Assembly (NCBI RefSeq): GCF_900116225.1
Contig: NZ_FOZZ01000001.1
Span: forward strand, 186,001-250,000
Origin: Sphingobacterium wenxiniae
Lineage (GTDB): Bacteria > Bacteroidota > Bacteroidia > Sphingobacteriales > Sphingobacteriaceae
Direction: 5' to 3'
Length of the DNA stretch: 64,000 bases
The first letter of the stretch is position 1. Every line of letters starts with the position of its first letter. Both the position numbers and the translations under genes were made by a program. The notes beneath the pieces are model-generated. The model did no database searches and had not been told where the DNA came from. It saw only the letters and a program-made list of their open reading frames with translations. Below are positions 46,226-55,240 of the stretch, piece by piece.

Positions 46226-48550
46226 TTACTGTTCCGTTGCTTCCTGATCCTCTCCTGCTGAAGGCAATGTTGGAAGAATTATCCTCGGCAAGTCAGGCCC
46301 CGCTTCTTCCACCTGTAAACTGTCAACAGGTGCCTCTATCCGTATCCGAGGACTTGGACAATTGTATTTTTTCTTGATTTCCACTTTAGCCTCGGGAAAT
46401 TCCCCTTGTGCTATCCCTAATTCCGGTTGTTTATACAAAGCCTCCATAAACTGACCGAAAATCGGCAGAGCGGTCTTTGACCCTTCTCCTGTTTGTGAGT
46501 TTTTGAAATGAATGCTTTGTTCATCACAACCAACCCAAACACCTGTTACCAAATCTTTTGTCACTCCCATATACCAACCGTCTACATAATCAGATGAAGT
46601 TCCTGTTTTTCCACCTATCTGGTTATTATTCCGAAATAGATCCCACTCCCACAACGCTTGGGAAGTTCCTCCGGGTTCTTCCATCGTCCCCCGCAGCATG
46701 TAACTCATCAGCCATGCATTCTCTGGATCAACAACCTGCTTATACTCCGGTTTGAATTCAGCAATCAGTTTACCGTTATTGTCAAATATCTTGGAAACCA
46801 AAATCGGTGTTACCGCTTTTCCTTCGTTCATAAATGTTGCATAAGCTTTGACCATTTCAAAGACTGATACATCATTAGACCCCAAACCTACAGAAGGAAC
46901 AGATTCCAAGTGGCTTTCGATTCCCACCCGATGAGCTGTTTCCACAATTTTATCCCACCCGATATCCCGGGTGATCTGTGCCGTCACTGTATTTAAAGAA
47001 CGAGCCATTGCCCATCGAAGCGACATATTGCGATGAGAAAATGTCCAATCCGCATTTTTGGGTTCCCAAACCTCATTTTCGCCTTTGTCATTTACAAACT
47101 CAATCTTCACCGGTTTATCCTCATACGTATCGCAGGGCGCCATGCCGCTTTCCAGTGCCGCCAGATAGACAAAAGGCTTAAAGGTAGAGCCTGCCTGTCG
47201 TTTGGCTTGGTTGACATGGTCGAATTTATAGTACTGATGGTTAATTCCTCCGAGCCAGACTTTTATTTCACCTGTACGAGGTTCCATAGACATCATACCA
47301 TTATTCAGCATGGCCAAATAATGTTTGAGGGAATCCATAGTGGACATTTCTACCTCTTCATCTCCGTCCCAGGTAAACACGGTCATTTTCTTCGGCTGAT
47401 GGAGAATTTGGAACACCGTATCTTCATTTTGGTATTTCTCCATCAGGGCTGTATATATAGGCAACTTTTTTGCACGGTCTTCTAAGAAATTCGGAATCAC
47501 ATTTCCTTGCTTATCTCGCCAAGGAAGCTCATTACGCCAGGTATTATCCAGTCGTCGTTGCAATTCCTTCATCTGCTTTGCAGCTGTTTCTTCTGCAATT
47601 TTCTGCATACGGGAGTCAATCGTAGTATAGATCTTCAGCCCTGCAGTATAAATATCGATATCATTCTCTTCACTCCATTTTTCCAACCATTTTTCTACAG
47701 CCGTACGCAAGTAAGAATCGTTGGCAATGCGTTGTTCTTGATTGTTCAGATCCAGCACCAAAGGCTGTTTGGAAAAATTTGCATATTCTTCTTTACTGAT
47801 ATACCCTTCTTTCTCCATTTGTCCTATCACTATATTTCGTCTCTCTGCTGCTCTTTCCGGATTACGGATCGGGTTGTACAGCGTTGTCCCCTTGAGCATT
47901 CCAATCAAGACGGCCGCTTCCGGCACTGTCAAATCTTTAGGATGCTTATTGAAATATCTGATCGAAGCGGACTTTATACCATAGGCATTGTTACTGAAAG
48001 ACACCGTATTCAAATACATGGTAATGATATCTTCTTTGGAATAGCGCCCTTCCAACTTATAAGCGGTCATCCATTCTTTGAATTTGGTAACAAGCATCTT
48101 GACCCCTGGAATCTTGCTCAACAAACCTTGCGATTGGGCATAACGCGTTCGATATAAGTTTTTAGCTAATTGCTGGGTAATAGTACTTCCGCCTCGCTTA
48201 TCGCCCCGTAGTGTCGACACTGCACCAGATACCAGACCAATCACATCTACTCCATTATGCTTGTAGAAACGGGCGTCTTCTGTAGCAATCAATGCCTGCA
48301 GTACATTCGGCGAAATACTATCATACGCTACGGGATCTCGGTCCTGCTCAAAATACCTTCCTATCAGCACTGAATCCGCCGTATACAATTCCGAGGAAAT
48401 ATTCAGCACTGGCATAACAATATCCTTTTTCGTAGGCGAATAGCCGAACAACCAAAGAAAGTTTAATTGTACTGCACACACCCAAAGAATAAGGCTATAA
48501 ATGGCAATCAGTCCATAGCGCAGGAATTTATTTTTGACCCGTTTAAACAT
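46226..48550 (-). CDS. mrcA: bifunctional penicillin-binding protein 1A (glycosyltransferase/transpeptidase)
   Basis: 774 aa. One N-terminal membrane anchor (LRYGLIAIYSLILWVCAVQL). The GT51 glycosyltransferase domain shows ATEDARFYKHNGVD with the catalytic Glu and GGSTITQQLAKNLY. The transpeptidase domain has SxxK as S455-T-F-K458, and KTGT at 648-651. The protein polymerises and cross-links peptidoglycan. The C-terminal ~60 residues are Pro/Glu-rich. The domain set and length are normal for class A PBPs. It ends 36 bp before the protease/barrel gene, so the two may be cotranscribed. Confidence 0.95.
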   Translation of the reverse strand: MFKRVKNKFLRYGLIAIYSLILWVCAVQLNFLWLFGYSPTKKDIVMPVLNISSELYTADSVLIGRYFEQDRDPVAYDSISPNVLQALIATEDARFYKHNGVDVIGLVSGAVSTLRGDKRGGSTITQQLAKNLYRTRYAQSQGLLSKIPGVKMLVTKFKEWMTAYKLEGRYSKEDIITMYLNTVSFSNNAYGIKSASIRYFNKHPKDLTVPEAAVLIGMLKGTTLYNPIRNPERAAERRNIVIGQMEKEGYISKEEYANFSKQPLVLDLNNQEQRIANDSYLRTAVEKWLEKWSEENDIDIYTAGLKIYTTIDSRMQKIAEETAAKQMKELQRRLDNTWRNELPWRDKQGNVIPNFLEDRAKKLPIYTALMEKYQNEDTVFQILHQPKKMTVFTWDGDEEVEMSTMDSLKHYLAMLNNGMMSMEPRTGEIKVWLGGINHQYYKFDHVNQAKRQAGSTFKPFVYLAALESGMAPCDTYEDKPVKIEFVNDKGENEVWEPKNADWTFSHRNMSLRWAMARSLNTVTAQITRDIGWDKIVETAHRVGIESHLESVPSVGLGSNDVSVFEMVKAYATFMNEGKAVTPILVSKIFDNNGKLIAEFKPEYKQVVDPENAWLMSYMLRGTMEEPGGTSQALWEWDLFRNNNQIGGKTGTSSDYVDGWYMGVTKDLVTGVWVGCDEQSIHFKNSQTGEGSKTALPIFGQFMEALYKQPELGIAQGEFPEAKVEIKKKYNCPSPRIRIEAPVDSLQVEEAGPDLPRIILPTLPSAGEDQEATEQ

Positions 48551-48774
48551 GAGGTAAAGATGAAAATTGTTTTGCTAAAATCTTGTATGCACTATACAAA
48601 AACAAATGTTGGATTTTAAAATTAACTAAATTTAACATTTTCAGCATTCCATTTAAAATATAGGCCTATAATCAGTTGCCCACAAAAATTATACACTTAC
48701 GTCGTACATGCAGATAAGTAAGTTTATTATTTGGATATATTTAAGTATTTTTATCCCTGACTAGCACGGCAAAC

Positions 48775-50238
48775 ATGTTAAAACAGACATTACAACAGAA
48801 ATTACTACAAAAACTATCTCCACAACAGATACAATTCATCAAGTTGTTGCAGGTGCCTACCGTCTCATTGGATGCACGGATAAAAGAAGAGCTGGAAGAA
48901 AATCCGGCTTTAGAGGATGGAAGCCTTACCAACATGAATGACCCGGTGGAAGAATATCCTGACCGTGATCCGGATGACAATTTTGAAGATAACAATTCGG
49001 AATTCGAAGATGAGTTCAGTGTGGACGAGTATATACAAGAAGACGATTATAAAGATTATTCCAGCAACTACGGCAGTGATGATGACGACGACCGCAAGGA
49101 AATCCCTATCGCAGTACAGGACTCATTTTTTGAGCTTTTGCAAAATCAACTGGAACTGTTGGCTTTATCAGATCAGGATTATCTTATCGGTCAACAGATT
49201 ATTGGTAGCTTGGATGATGACGGTTACCTTCGCCGACCTATCCTTTCATTGATTGATGATTTGGCTTTCTCACAGAATGTCATTGTCAACGAGGACGAAG
49301 TAGAATCCATGCTTAAAGTTATTCAGGACTTTGAACCTGCAGGTATTGGTGCGCGCGATTTGCAGGAATGTCTACTTATACAATTACGTAAGAAAGATCA
49401 ACATAATCCAACTATACAACAAGCTATTAAAGTCGTTGAGAACTATCTGGATGAGTTCACTAAAAAACACTACGACAAAATAGAGCGCCAATTGGGTGTA
49501 GATTCGAATACGTTAAAAGATATTATTAACGAAATTCTGAAGCTTAACCCCAAACCGGGTGATTCTGGTACTTCGGCAGGAAAACAACTACACATTATTC
49601 CCGATTTTCATATCACAAACAATGATGGTATACTTCACCTAACGTTGAATGGTAGAAATGCTCCTGAACTTAGAGTATCCCGCTCGTATCAAGAGATGTT
49701 CGAACACTACGAGAAAGCGGAGAAGAACGATAAGAAGATGAAAGAAGCTGTTCAGTTTGTCAAACAAAAACTGGATTCTGCAAAATGGTTTATCGATGCT
49801 ATTAAGCAACGGCAGCAAACATTATTAAAAACCATGAATGCCATTATGGAATATCAATACGAATATTTCTTAACTGGTGACGAGCGTCTTCTTAAACCCA
49901 TGATATTGAAAGATATAGCCGACCGTATTGAAATGGATATTTCAACTGTTTCTCGGGTTGCAAACTCCAAATATGTACAAACAGAATTTGGCACATTCCT
50001 ATTGAAATCATTTTTCTCGGAAGCGATACAAACGGATTCTGGCGAGGAAGTATCCAACAAAGAGGTTAAGAAAATCCTGGAAGAATGCATTGCCAATGAG
50101 GATAAGAAAAAACCTTTGGCCGATGAAAAGCTGACAGAGATTCTAAAAGAAAAGGGGTACAGCATAGCGAGACGTACCGTTGCAAAATACCGTGAGGCGA
50201 TGAATATTCCCGTAGCAAGATTAAGAAAGGAGTTGTAA
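48775..50238 (+). CDS. rpoN: RNA polymerase sigma-54 factor RpoN
   Basis: 487 aa. Sigma-54 recognises -24/-12 promoters and needs enhancer-binding ATPases. Region I is the Gln/Leu-rich start (QTLQQKLLQKLSPQQIQFIK). An acidic region II (about 45-105, many Asp and Glu) is followed by the core-binding domain (QRQQTLLKTMNAIMEYQYEY) and the HTH (KDIADRIEMDISTVSRVANS). The RpoN box is ARRTVAKYRE at 465-474. The length is normal. It is divergent from the PBP1A gene with ~220 bp between. Active sigma-54 activators are not in this window. Confidence 0.96.
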   Translation: MLKQTLQQKLLQKLSPQQIQFIKLLQVPTVSLDARIKEELEENPALEDGSLTNMNDPVEEYPDRDPDDNFEDNNSEFEDEFSVDEYIQEDDYKDYSSNYGSDDDDDRKEIPIAVQDSFFELLQNQLELLALSDQDYLIGQQIIGSLDDDGYLRRPILSLIDDLAFSQNVIVNEDEVESMLKVIQDFEPAGIGARDLQECLLIQLRKKDQHNPTIQQAIKVVENYLDEFTKKHYDKIERQLGVDSNTLKDIINEILKLNPKPGDSGTSAGKQLHIIPDFHITNNDGILHLTLNGRNAPELRVSRSYQEMFEHYEKAEKNDKKMKEAVQFVKQKLDSAKWFIDAIKQRQQTLLKTMNAIMEYQYEYFLTGDERLLKPMILKDIADRIEMDISTVSRVANSKYVQTEFGTFLLKSFFSEAIQTDSGEEVSNKEVKKILEECIANEDKKKPLADEKLTEILKEKGYSIARRTVAKYREAMNIPVARLRKEL

Positions 50239-50305
50239 AGCTCCTCTTTTCATACATTGACATTTCTACGATTTTTCTATTTCTTATTTTCCCTAAATTT
50301 ATACT

Positions 50306-50869
50306 ATGAATATATTAGCATTTGCAGGAAGCAACAGTACAGAATCCATCAACCGAAAGCTGGTTACGAGTGTCAGTAAATATTACAAAGAGGCAAATGA
50401 TACCATTGAAGTATTGGATTTAAACGACTTTGAGATGCCGATATACTCCAAAGAAAGAGAAAAGGAAAATGGCATACCGTCACTGGCTTATGATTTCGCA
50501 AATAAAATAGACCAAGCAGACTTTATACTTATCTCACTTGCTGAACATAATGGAAACTACAGTGCAGCATATAAGAATATTACTGATTGGGTATCCAGAA
50601 TACCGCAACGCAAGATTTTCAACGGTAAACCTGTTTTCATTATGGCAACCTCCAATGGCAAAAAGGGAGCGCAAACCGTATTGGATATTGCTGTAAATCG
50701 ATTGCCTTATGACGGTGCAGAAGTTTTGGAGAGTTTTAGTCTCCCAGAGTTTCAAGAAAACTTTGAAGAAGGAAAAGGTGTTACTACTATACTATATCGC
50801 AGCCAACTGGAAGCAAAAGTGAGAAAGACAAAGCGATTGTTAGCGGCTAAATTGAATGAAAACAATTAA
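50306..50869 (+). CDS. NAD(P)H-dependent FMN reductase
   Basis: 187 aa with the flavodoxin-like fold of the NADPH-dependent FMN reductase family: LAFAGSNSTESINRKLVTSV for phosphate binding of FMN, LISLAEHNGNYSAAYKNITD, and the GKPVFIMATSNGKKGAQTVL strand. It reduces FMN or quinones/azo compounds with NAD(P)H. It is 67 bp after rpoN and 26 bp before the DJ-1/PfpI gene; the three may form a stress-related group. The start ATG 50306 is clear. Confidence 0.88.
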   Translation: MNILAFAGSNSTESINRKLVTSVSKYYKEANDTIEVLDLNDFEMPIYSKEREKENGIPSLAYDFANKIDQADFILISLAEHNGNYSAAYKNITDWVSRIPQRKIFNGKPVFIMATSNGKKGAQTVLDIAVNRLPYDGAEVLESFSLPEFQENFEEGKGVTTILYRSQLEAKVRKTKRLLAAKLNENN

Positions 50870-50895
50870 GTATTAATTTTTAAAATTGAACAACT

Positions 50896-51474
50896 ATGGC
50901 AAAGAAAGTATTATTAATTGTTGGGGATTATGTAGAAGATTATGAGGCGATGGTGCCTTTTCAGGCAATGGGCTCAGTAGGCATAGAAGTAGATGCTATC
51001 GCACCAGACCGTAAAAAAGGCGATGTCGTCCCTACCGCCGTACACGATTTCACAGGCGACCAGACCTACAAAGAATTGCGTGGACATAATTTTGCTATCA
51101 ATAAGGATTTTGACAGTGTAAATCCCGAAGATTACGACGGATTGTATATTGCTGGTGGTCGTTCGGCAGAATACATCCGCTTAAATGACAAGGTGCTATC
51201 CATTACCAAGCATTTCTTCGAACACAATAAACCTGTTGCAGCCATTTGCCACGGCATCCAAGTGTTGACGACCGCTCGCGTATTGGCCGGAAGAACGTTG
51301 ACTGCTTATGTAGCCGTAGGACCGGATATAGAATTAGCTGGTGGAACATGGAAAAACATTCCGGCTGACCAAGCTATAGTAGACGGCAACCTTGTAACCT
51401 CCCCTGCTTGGCCGGGCCATCAAGCTATCTTGAAAGAATTTTACAAATTATTAGGTATAACGATTAATCTGTAA
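50896..51474 (+). CDS. DJ-1/PfpI family protein
   Basis: 192 aa. The nucleophile Cys118 is in AAICHGIQVLTTARVLAGR, the usual elbow of the DJ-1/PfpI superfamily. The N-terminus KVLLIVGDYVEDYEAMVPF contains the acidic residue near the active site. Members are glyoxalases, deglycases or chaperones active against reactive carbonyls; the exact reaction cannot be read from sequence. Its stop overlaps the start of the next gene by one base (TAATG). Confidence 0.9.
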   Translation: MAKKVLLIVGDYVEDYEAMVPFQAMGSVGIEVDAIAPDRKKGDVVPTAVHDFTGDQTYKELRGHNFAINKDFDSVNPEDYDGLYIAGGRSAEYIRLNDKVLSITKHFFEHNKPVAAICHGIQVLTTARVLAGRTLTAYVAVGPDIELAGGTWKNIPADQAIVDGNLVTSPAWPGHQAILKEFYKLLGITINL

Positions 51475-51854
51475 TGAAGAAAAACAAGAAGTTTTGGTGG
51501 TTCGCTATTGGTCTTATCGTTATTCTAGCTTATGGTATTTGGGAATCTTTTAACCAGCCTTCCATCAAGGATCTGCCAGGTGATTTTGAAGAGGTGGCAT
51601 TTGTCCGCAACGAACAGAATAAGGGAGGAATATTGCGTATTTACGCAGTTACGGTTGGCGATATTCCACATGCAGATTTTGATGCTTGTGCTGATTTATT
51701 CCCTACCAACGATTATGGGAGCATGACAAAAATCTATTTTTTCGATAAGAACAAACCCTACCCTACGGAACTTTCCTTAGAACCACCACACTACGATGGC
51801 AGTAAGTATGAAGCTATCAGCATTCTGAAACGAACCGGCTCATCTAAAGAATAG
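51474..51854 (+). CDS. small membrane-anchored protein of unknown function
   Basis: 126 aa. A basic N-terminus and one hydrophobic span (WWFAIGLIVILAYGIWESF, residues 8-26) anchor it; the remainder is soluble with no family recognised. The segment DACADLFPTNDYGSMTKIYF resembles beta-strand proteins. Its start overlaps the DJ-1/PfpI stop by one base, so it is translationally coupled and may work with that protein at the membrane. Confidence 0.75.
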   Translation: MKKNKKFWWFAIGLIVILAYGIWESFNQPSIKDLPGDFEEVAFVRNEQNKGGILRIYAVTVGDIPHADFDACADLFPTNDYGSMTKIYFFDKNKPYPTELSLEPPHYDGSKYEAISILKRTGSSKE

Positions 51855-51866
51855 ACTTGTATAGAG

Positions 51867-51896
51867 ACTTCCGAAGTTCAAGAAAACTTCGGAAGT
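51867..51896 (+). terminator. terminator with the same hairpin as the repeat-element ends
   Basis: ACTTCCGAAGTT (51867-51878), loop CAAGAA, AACTTCGGAAGT (51885-51896), then TTTTC. It ends the rpoN-downstream genes. The stem sequence is the same as in the ends of elements A and B at 25925 and 34752. Confidence 0.85.
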
Positions 51897-51948
51897 TTTC
51901 TTGAAATCGTACTTGATCCCTCCTTTTGTCAGGATAACAAAAAGAACA

Positions 51949-52836
51949 TCAAAAAGCTTTAACGGTATGAGCCGAAATAAACTGTGAAGGGGATACCTTC
52001 ATCAGGTTTCGAAAAACCCGATTAAAATGTACAGCCGTATTAAACCCACATTGATAAGCCGCTTCCGAAATATTCTCTACACGATTGTTTATCAGCAGTT
52101 GACACGCCTTCTCTATACGTATCTCATTTAGAAAAGTAACAAAAGTCTTCTTGGTATGCTTCTTGAAGAACTTACAGAAAGCAGTAGGTGTCATATGTAT
52201 AAGAGCAGATACTTCATCTACCGTGATATTCTTTCGATAGTTATCAATGGCGTATTTGATTACGGTATTGATACGAAGACCATCTGAATCATGAAAGTCC
52301 ACCTTGCTCAATCCCGAATAAATAGAAATAAAATGATGCTCTTTGGCTAATATCTTCTTGAATATATACAAGACTTGAATCAATTTCTCGGGCCCATCTT
52401 CCATATGAAGGGATAAAAAGAGTTCTTTCAGATCTCCTGTAAAATCTGAAGGCAGCATCTTACTGGTCTCCATGTCATAGAATAGGGCTTTAATGGCCTG
52501 CATCTCAGTCATATCAAAGAAAGGTCTCAATTTTTCCAAAGAAAAAAACAGATGAATGACATGTACCGTAGCATTTTCAGACACTCCCTCCTCCTTAATA
52601 AACATGTGAGGATCATTAGGTTTCACTAAGAACACTTCATCTTGGCCACAGGGACGCAAAAGATTACCCAACATCAACGAGGCATTGCCCTTAATCAGGT
52701 AGCTGATCTGAAATTCCCGATGTCTATGGTAATAATCGTAGAAATTTACGCCTTTATTTTCCATAACATAGAATGCTCCATCTCCATACACCGGAACAGT
52801 GAACTCAATAGGTTTTCTATTTTCTGGCTGCTTCAT
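51949..52836 (-). CDS. AraC-family transcriptional regulator
   Basis: 295 aa from ATG 52836 (MKQPENRKPIEFTVPVYGDG...). The longer in-frame start at 52899 runs through a strong hairpin and is less likely. The N-terminal cupin-like sensor domain (VNFYDYYHRHREFQISYLIK) holds His residues. The C-terminal double HTH is KNITVDEVSALIHMTPTAFC and ISEAAYQCGFNTAVHFNRVF. It is immediately downstream of pruA on the same strand, so control of proline/glutamate catabolism is possible but not shown. Confidence 0.87.
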   Translation of the reverse strand: MKQPENRKPIEFTVPVYGDGAFYVMENKGVNFYDYYHRHREFQISYLIKGNASLMLGNLLRPCGQDEVFLVKPNDPHMFIKEEGVSENATVHVIHLFFSLEKLRPFFDMTEMQAIKALFYDMETSKMLPSDFTGDLKELFLSLHMEDGPEKLIQVLYIFKKILAKEHHFISIYSGLSKVDFHDSDGLRINTVIKYAIDNYRKNITVDEVSALIHMTPTAFCKFFKKHTKKTFVTFLNEIRIEKACQLLINNRVENISEAAYQCGFNTAVHFNRVFRNLMKVSPSQFISAHTVKAF

Positions 52837-52887
52837 ACTCAAGCATGTATTTAAAAGCCTTTTTATAAAACTGGTTGTTTCAATTGT

Positions 52888-52916
52888 ATTACGGGCCATT
52901 AAGTGGCCCGTAATAC
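52888..52916. repeat. strong hairpin between pruA and the AraC gene
   Basis: TATTACGGGCCA (52888-52899) and TGGCCCGTAATA (52905-52916) form a perfect 12-bp stem with a 5-base loop. The T-run lies on the + strand side only, opposite to the flanking genes. It could be a pruA 3'-end stabiliser or terminator. Confidence 0.55.
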
Positions 52917-52925
52917 TTTTTTCGA

Positions 52926-54554
52926 TTATCCTAAAAATGGATATCTATAGTCAGTATCAGGACTAAACGTTTCTTTGATCGTACGTGGAGAAACCCAACG
53001 CAATAAGTTAATCATCGAACCTGCCTTATCGTTCGTACCCGAACCTCTGGCGCCCCCAAATGGTTGCTGACCAACAACAGCTCCTGTACACTTATCATTG
53101 ATATAGAAGTTTCCTGCCGCATTACGCAACGCGTGGGTCGCTTGCGCAATAGCATAACGGTCTTGTGAAATGATAGAGCCTGTCAACGCATAGATAGAAG
53201 TTTTATCCACCAATTCCAATGTCTCATTCCATTTTGCGTCTTCATATACGTAAATTGTCAAAACAGGACCGAATAGCTCTTCCGATAAGGTTTCGTAGTC
53301 CGGAGTTTTAGCCAAGATAACCGTAGGGTGAATGAAATATCCTTTCGAATTATCATACTCTCCGCCAATGACAACCTCGGCATCTGCAGATTGCTTTGCA
53401 CGGTCTATATAACTAGTAATCTTATCAAAAGCTTTTTCATCGATAACGGCATTGATAAAATTACTGAAATCCTCCGTACCACCGATTTTGAAAGACTTGA
53501 TATCTTTTTCCATCATAACTTTTAATTCGCCCCACAAGGACTGTGGAATATATGCTCTGGATGCAGCGGAACATTTCTGACCCTGGAATTCAAAGGCACC
53601 CCGTACCAAAGCTGTATTCAACACATTCAAATCTGCTGATGGGTGAGCAAGTATAAAGTCTTTACCACCTGTCTCGCCTACAATACGTGGATATGTTTTA
53701 TACGTATGGATATTCTCTCCTATTGTTTTCCAGATATCTTGGAATACGCCGGTAGAACCGGTAAAGTGAATACCTGCAAAATCTGGATGCTTGAAGATTA
53801 CATCACCTGCATCCGGACCGGAAACATAAATCAAGTTGATTACACCATCCGGCAATCCTGCCTCTTTAAAAATCTGCATCAATACATTTGCCGAATATAT
53901 CTGTGTATTGGATGGTTTCCATACGACAACGTTACCCATCATTGCCACACAGGTAGGTAAGTTTCCTGCAATAGCGGTAAAGTTGAATGGTGTCAAAGCA
54001 AACACAAAACCTTCTAACGGACGTTGCTCAACACGATTCCAAACACCTTTACTGTTTGCTGGAGGTTGTTGGCTGTATATCTCCGTCATGTAGGCAACAT
54101 TGAAACGCAAGAAATCCACGATTTCACAAGCGGAATCAATCTCTGCCTGATAAGGGTTTTTGGATTGTCCCAACATAGTCGCCGCATTTAATTTATAGCG
54201 ATATTTTGTGGAAATCAATTCAGCAGCTTTCAAAAAGATACCTGCACGTTGTTCCCAAGCCAATGCTTCCCAGTCAGCTTTTGCCGCTAATGCTGCATCA
54301 ATAGCAGCTTTTACATGGCTTTTGTCACCTTTGTGGTAATACCCCAATACATGCTGATGGTCATGTGGAGGAGTTAACTTACCTTTATTATCGGTACGTA
54401 CTTCTTCCGAACCAATATACATTGGAATATCAATTTCTACAGATCTTGCCTCTGCAACAGCGTCCTGTAATAATTCTCTTTCTTTCGTTCCCGGAGCGTA
54501 TGAATAAACAGGTTCATTCGCTGGTGCCGGAACATTAAAAAATCCTTTTAACAT
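52926..54554 (-). CDS. pruA: L-glutamate gamma-semialdehyde (1-pyrroline-5-carboxylate) dehydrogenase
   Basis: 542 aa, an aldehyde dehydrogenase of the P5CDH family. It oxidises glutamate semialdehyde to glutamate with NAD in proline and arginine breakdown. The catalytic Glu is in VGETGGKDFILAHPSADL and the catalytic Cys in FEFQGQKCSAASRAYIP. The C-terminal TGAVVGQQPFGGARGSGTND and LLRWVSPRTIKETF are typical. PutA-type proline dehydrogenase is not in the window. Length and order are normal. Confidence 0.93.
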   Translation of the reverse strand: MLKGFFNVPAPANEPVYSYAPGTKERELLQDAVAEARSVEIDIPMYIGSEEVRTDNKGKLTPPHDHQHVLGYYHKGDKSHVKAAIDAALAAKADWEALAWEQRAGIFLKAAELISTKYRYKLNAATMLGQSKNPYQAEIDSACEIVDFLRFNVAYMTEIYSQQPPANSKGVWNRVEQRPLEGFVFALTPFNFTAIAGNLPTCVAMMGNVVVWKPSNTQIYSANVLMQIFKEAGLPDGVINLIYVSGPDAGDVIFKHPDFAGIHFTGSTGVFQDIWKTIGENIHTYKTYPRIVGETGGKDFILAHPSADLNVLNTALVRGAFEFQGQKCSAASRAYIPQSLWGELKVMMEKDIKSFKIGGTEDFSNFINAVIDEKAFDKITSYIDRAKQSADAEVVIGGEYDNSKGYFIHPTVILAKTPDYETLSEELFGPVLTIYVYEDAKWNETLELVDKTSIYALTGSIISQDRYAIAQATHALRNAAGNFYINDKCTGAVVGQQPFGGARGSGTNDKAGSMINLLRWVSPRTIKETFSPDTDYRYPFLG

Positions 54555-54686
54555 AGTTCTTTAAATTATGATGAGTTAAAGTTATGATTAATTCCTCACG
54601 ACAAATTAACCAATAATAGTTTATATTATGCGTATTTTGCAATTAACAATATACTTTGACAACGTAATAAAGAAAAATATGTTGTA

Positions 54687-55217
54687 CTAATATTTTATTT
54701 TTAATCGCTCGAATACCTTTGACCATAACCAAATCGGTCCAATGGTTACCAGCTGCCAAATATCTTTACCCTGCAGTGGCTTCATTTCGTTTCTTCCTAA
54801 AAACAGTATCCCACCAAGGCCTATCAAGGCCAAAAGCAGCGAGACAAGCCATACGGCAGGGCCACCATCACGCTCCACGTATTCCAACTGCACAATAAAA
54901 AAGCTCATGATCGCAATGCTAAACAGCATGGCATAGGACAGTGTGGGCGCTAGACGCAGGTATAAATAGACAATAATAGCAATATAAAAGGAGCCCCAAT
55001 TCAAAAAGGTCTGCGCATTCATCCGTTCTAAAAAAGCCAGTTGCGGAAATGGAATCATCCAAATTAATCCCATCACCCCAAAGAATAAAAGTGTCAAAAA
55101 CACCGCATAAATACTGCGATTCTTGTTTGAAATAAGGTTATCCAGTTCATAGAAATGACGCTCAACAGGTCGATCAAAAACAGGCGTCTTAGTTACTTTT
55201 TTATCCTTTTTTTTCAT
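54687..55217 (-). CDS. membrane protein, possibly Mpo1/DUF962-like
   Basis: 176 aa with four hydrophobic spans (about 38-58, 73-92, 95-113 and 121-140). A charged N-terminus and the C-terminal pattern KDIWQLVTIGPIWLWSKVF resemble the Mpo1/DUF962 family (alpha-hydroxy-fatty-acid dioxygenases). The His residues expected near the N-terminus and in the loops are mostly missing, so if related it is inactive or divergent. It lies 24 bp beyond the CzcA-type pump gene in the same direction and may be cotranscribed with the efflux operon. Confidence 0.5.
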   Translation of the reverse strand: MKKKDKKVTKTPVFDRPVERHFYELDNLISNKNRSIYAVFLTLLFFGVMGLIWMIPFPQLAFLERMNAQTFLNWGSFYIAIIVYLYLRLAPTLSYAMLFSIAIMSFFIVQLEYVERDGGPAVWLVSLLLALIGLGGILFLGRNEMKPLQGKDIWQLVTIGPIWLWSKVFERLKIKY

Positions 55218-55240
55218 GATGCTAAGGTACGGAATATCGC

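Noticed and set aside
47507..48157. 216-codon open frame antisense to the PBP1A gene
   Set aside because: It overlaps the glycosyltransferase domain coding strand completely and has no recognisable protein features.
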